DNA from: Betaproteobacteria bacterium | GTDB lineage: Bacteria; Pseudomonadota; Gammaproteobacteria; Burkholderiales; Rhodocyclaceae | Assembly: GCA_028065725.1 (NCBI GenBank) | Contig: JAPTVL010000233.1 | Span: forward strand, 1 to 7,151 | Direction: 5' to 3' | DNA length: 7,151 nucleotides | Shown here: in pieces, positions 6,275-7,151 of the stretch | Numbering within the stretch: position 1 is the stretch's first letter | Layout of the letters: every line of letters starts with the position of its first letter | The notes under the pieces: model-generated | The model's input: only the letters and a program-made list of their open reading frames with translations | Told to the model about the DNA's origin: nothing | Databases searched by the model: none | Position numbers and translations under genes: made by a program

Positions 6275-7151
6275 GCACCATCGGCCAGCCCGAGCGTGCC
6301 ACCCAGAACCGGGTCATCGCGCTCTTCCGCGATGAACTGGGCTACCGCTACCTCGGCGATTGGACCGACCGTGACGGCAACAGCAATATTGAGGAGAGCC
6401 TGCTTACCGCGTGGCTGACCAAAAGCGGCTACCCCCCGGCACAAATCGGGGTGGCCCTGCACAGGCTGCGCACCGAGGCCGATCACCCCAACCGTACGCT
6501 CTACGGCAACAACCAGGCTGTCTACGGATTGCTGCGCTACGGGGTGCCGGTGAAGATCGAGGCGGGTCAGGTCACGGAAACCGTCCATCTTATAGACTGG
6601 CAGCATCCGGAGCGGAACGACTTCGCCATCGCCGAGGAAGTGACGCTCAAGGGAAACCTTGAGCGCCGTCCGGACTTGGTGCTCTATGTCAACGGCATTG
6701 CCCTCGGCGTGATCGAACTCAAAAACAGCCGGGTCTCCATCGGCGACGGCATCCGCCAGTTGCTCTCCAACCAGATGCCGGAATTCAACGAGTGGTTCTT
6801 TTCCACAGTCCAGATCGTATTTGCCGGCAACGATTCCGAAGGACTCCAGTACGGCACCATCGGCACCCCGGAGAAGTATTTCCTCAAATGGAAGGAAGAC
6901 GAAGCAGACGATAGCCGGTTCAAGCTCGACAAGTATTTGCTCAAGCTGTGTGAGAAGCGCCGCCTCATCGAACTCCTGCACGACTTCGTGCTGTTCGACG
7001 GCGGGATCAAAAAGCTGCCGCGCGCCCACCAGTATTTCGGCGTCAAGGCCGCGCAGGAGTACGTCAGCCAGAAAAAGGGCGGCATCATCTGGCACACCCA
7101 GGGTAGCGGCAAGAGCATCGTCATGGTGCTGCTCGCCAAGTGGATCCTGGA
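6271..7151 (+). CDS. hsdR: Type I restriction endonuclease/translocase subunit HsdR (5' part, partial)
   Basis: The frame is open from GTG 6271 to the right edge (293 visible codons; the full protein is usually about 1000 aa). HsdR cuts unmethylated DNA at a distance from the recognition site after ATP-driven translocation, in complex with HsdM and HsdS. The N-terminal nuclease domain of the PD-(D/E)XK type shows RRPDLVLYVNGI with D135 and IELKNS with E149 and K151, all catalytic residues present. WHTQGSGKS (274-282) is Walker A of the SF2 helicase motor, with K281; the rest of the motor is beyond the window. The nuclease domain and Walker A are intact, so nothing suggests an inactive gene. 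The GTG codon overlaps the previous stop (GTGA, 6271-6274), implying translational coupling. The weaker start codon and last position in the operon fit a lower level of HsdR than of HsdM and HsdS. Confidence 0.96.
   Translation, partial: MSTIGQPERATQNRVIALFRDELGYRYLGDWTDRDGNSNIEESLLTAWLTKSGYPPAQIGVALHRLRTEADHPNRTLYGNNQAVYGLLRYGVPVKIEAGQVTETVHLIDWQHPERNDFAIAEEVTLKGNLERRPDLVLYVNGIALGVIELKNSRVSIGDGIRQLLSNQMPEFNEWFFSTVQIVFAGNDSEGLQYGTIGTPEKYFLKWKEDEADDSRFKLDKYLLKLCEKRRLIELLHDFVLFDGGIKKLPRAHQYFGVKAAQEYVSQKKGGIIWHTQGSGKSIVMVLLAKWIL

Noticed and set aside
6226..7095. Open frame on the - strand opposite hsdR (289 codons)
   Set aside because: It is opposite the HsdR nuclease and Walker A coding region and has the same mirror composition with no known motif.

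Overview
The window is a chromosomal-type segment of a G+C-rich bacterium, most likely a proteobacterium. Hand counts on single lines give about 68% G+C inside hsdM (1441-1500) and 38-50% inside the specificity domains of hsdS. The species cannot be told from this sequence. All supported genes lie on the + strand.

Layout: (1) 2-367, the 3' end of a small protein gene of unknown function that begins before the window. (2) 368-504, a short intergenic region with a consensus TATAAT (-10) element, a 14-bp inverted repeat touching it, and a strong Shine-Dalgarno sequence. (3) 505-618, a 37-codon ORF that looks like the amputated N-terminus of an HsdM of a different subfamily, in the same reading frame as the real hsdM and three bases before it. 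(4) 622-3039 hsdM, 3030-4328 hsdS, 4325-6274 a fused DUF262 (GmrS-like) plus HNH nuclease, and 6271-7151 hsdR (5' part only; it runs off the window).

The four main genes form one tightly packed operon. hsdM/hsdS overlap by 10 bp, hsdS/DUF262 by 4 bp (ATGA) and DUF262/hsdR by 4 bp (GTGA). HsdM, HsdS and HsdR are the three subunits of a Type I restriction-modification enzyme: N6-adenine methyltransferase, target recognition subunit, and endonuclease/translocase. The inserted fourth gene belongs to the family that contains GmrSD, BrxU and SspE, which are NTP-dependent, often modification-dependent, anti-phage nucleases. The locus can therefore be read as a compound defence operon in which a second nuclease is translationally coupled between specificity and restriction subunits.

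The points most worth a second look are the HsdM N-terminal stub, which probably supplies the ribosomes for hsdM because hsdM has no visible Shine-Dalgarno of its own; the DUF262-HNH protein with its unassigned C-terminal domain; and the palindrome at the promoter. No RNA genes, insertion sequences, CRISPR arrays or attachment sites were seen.
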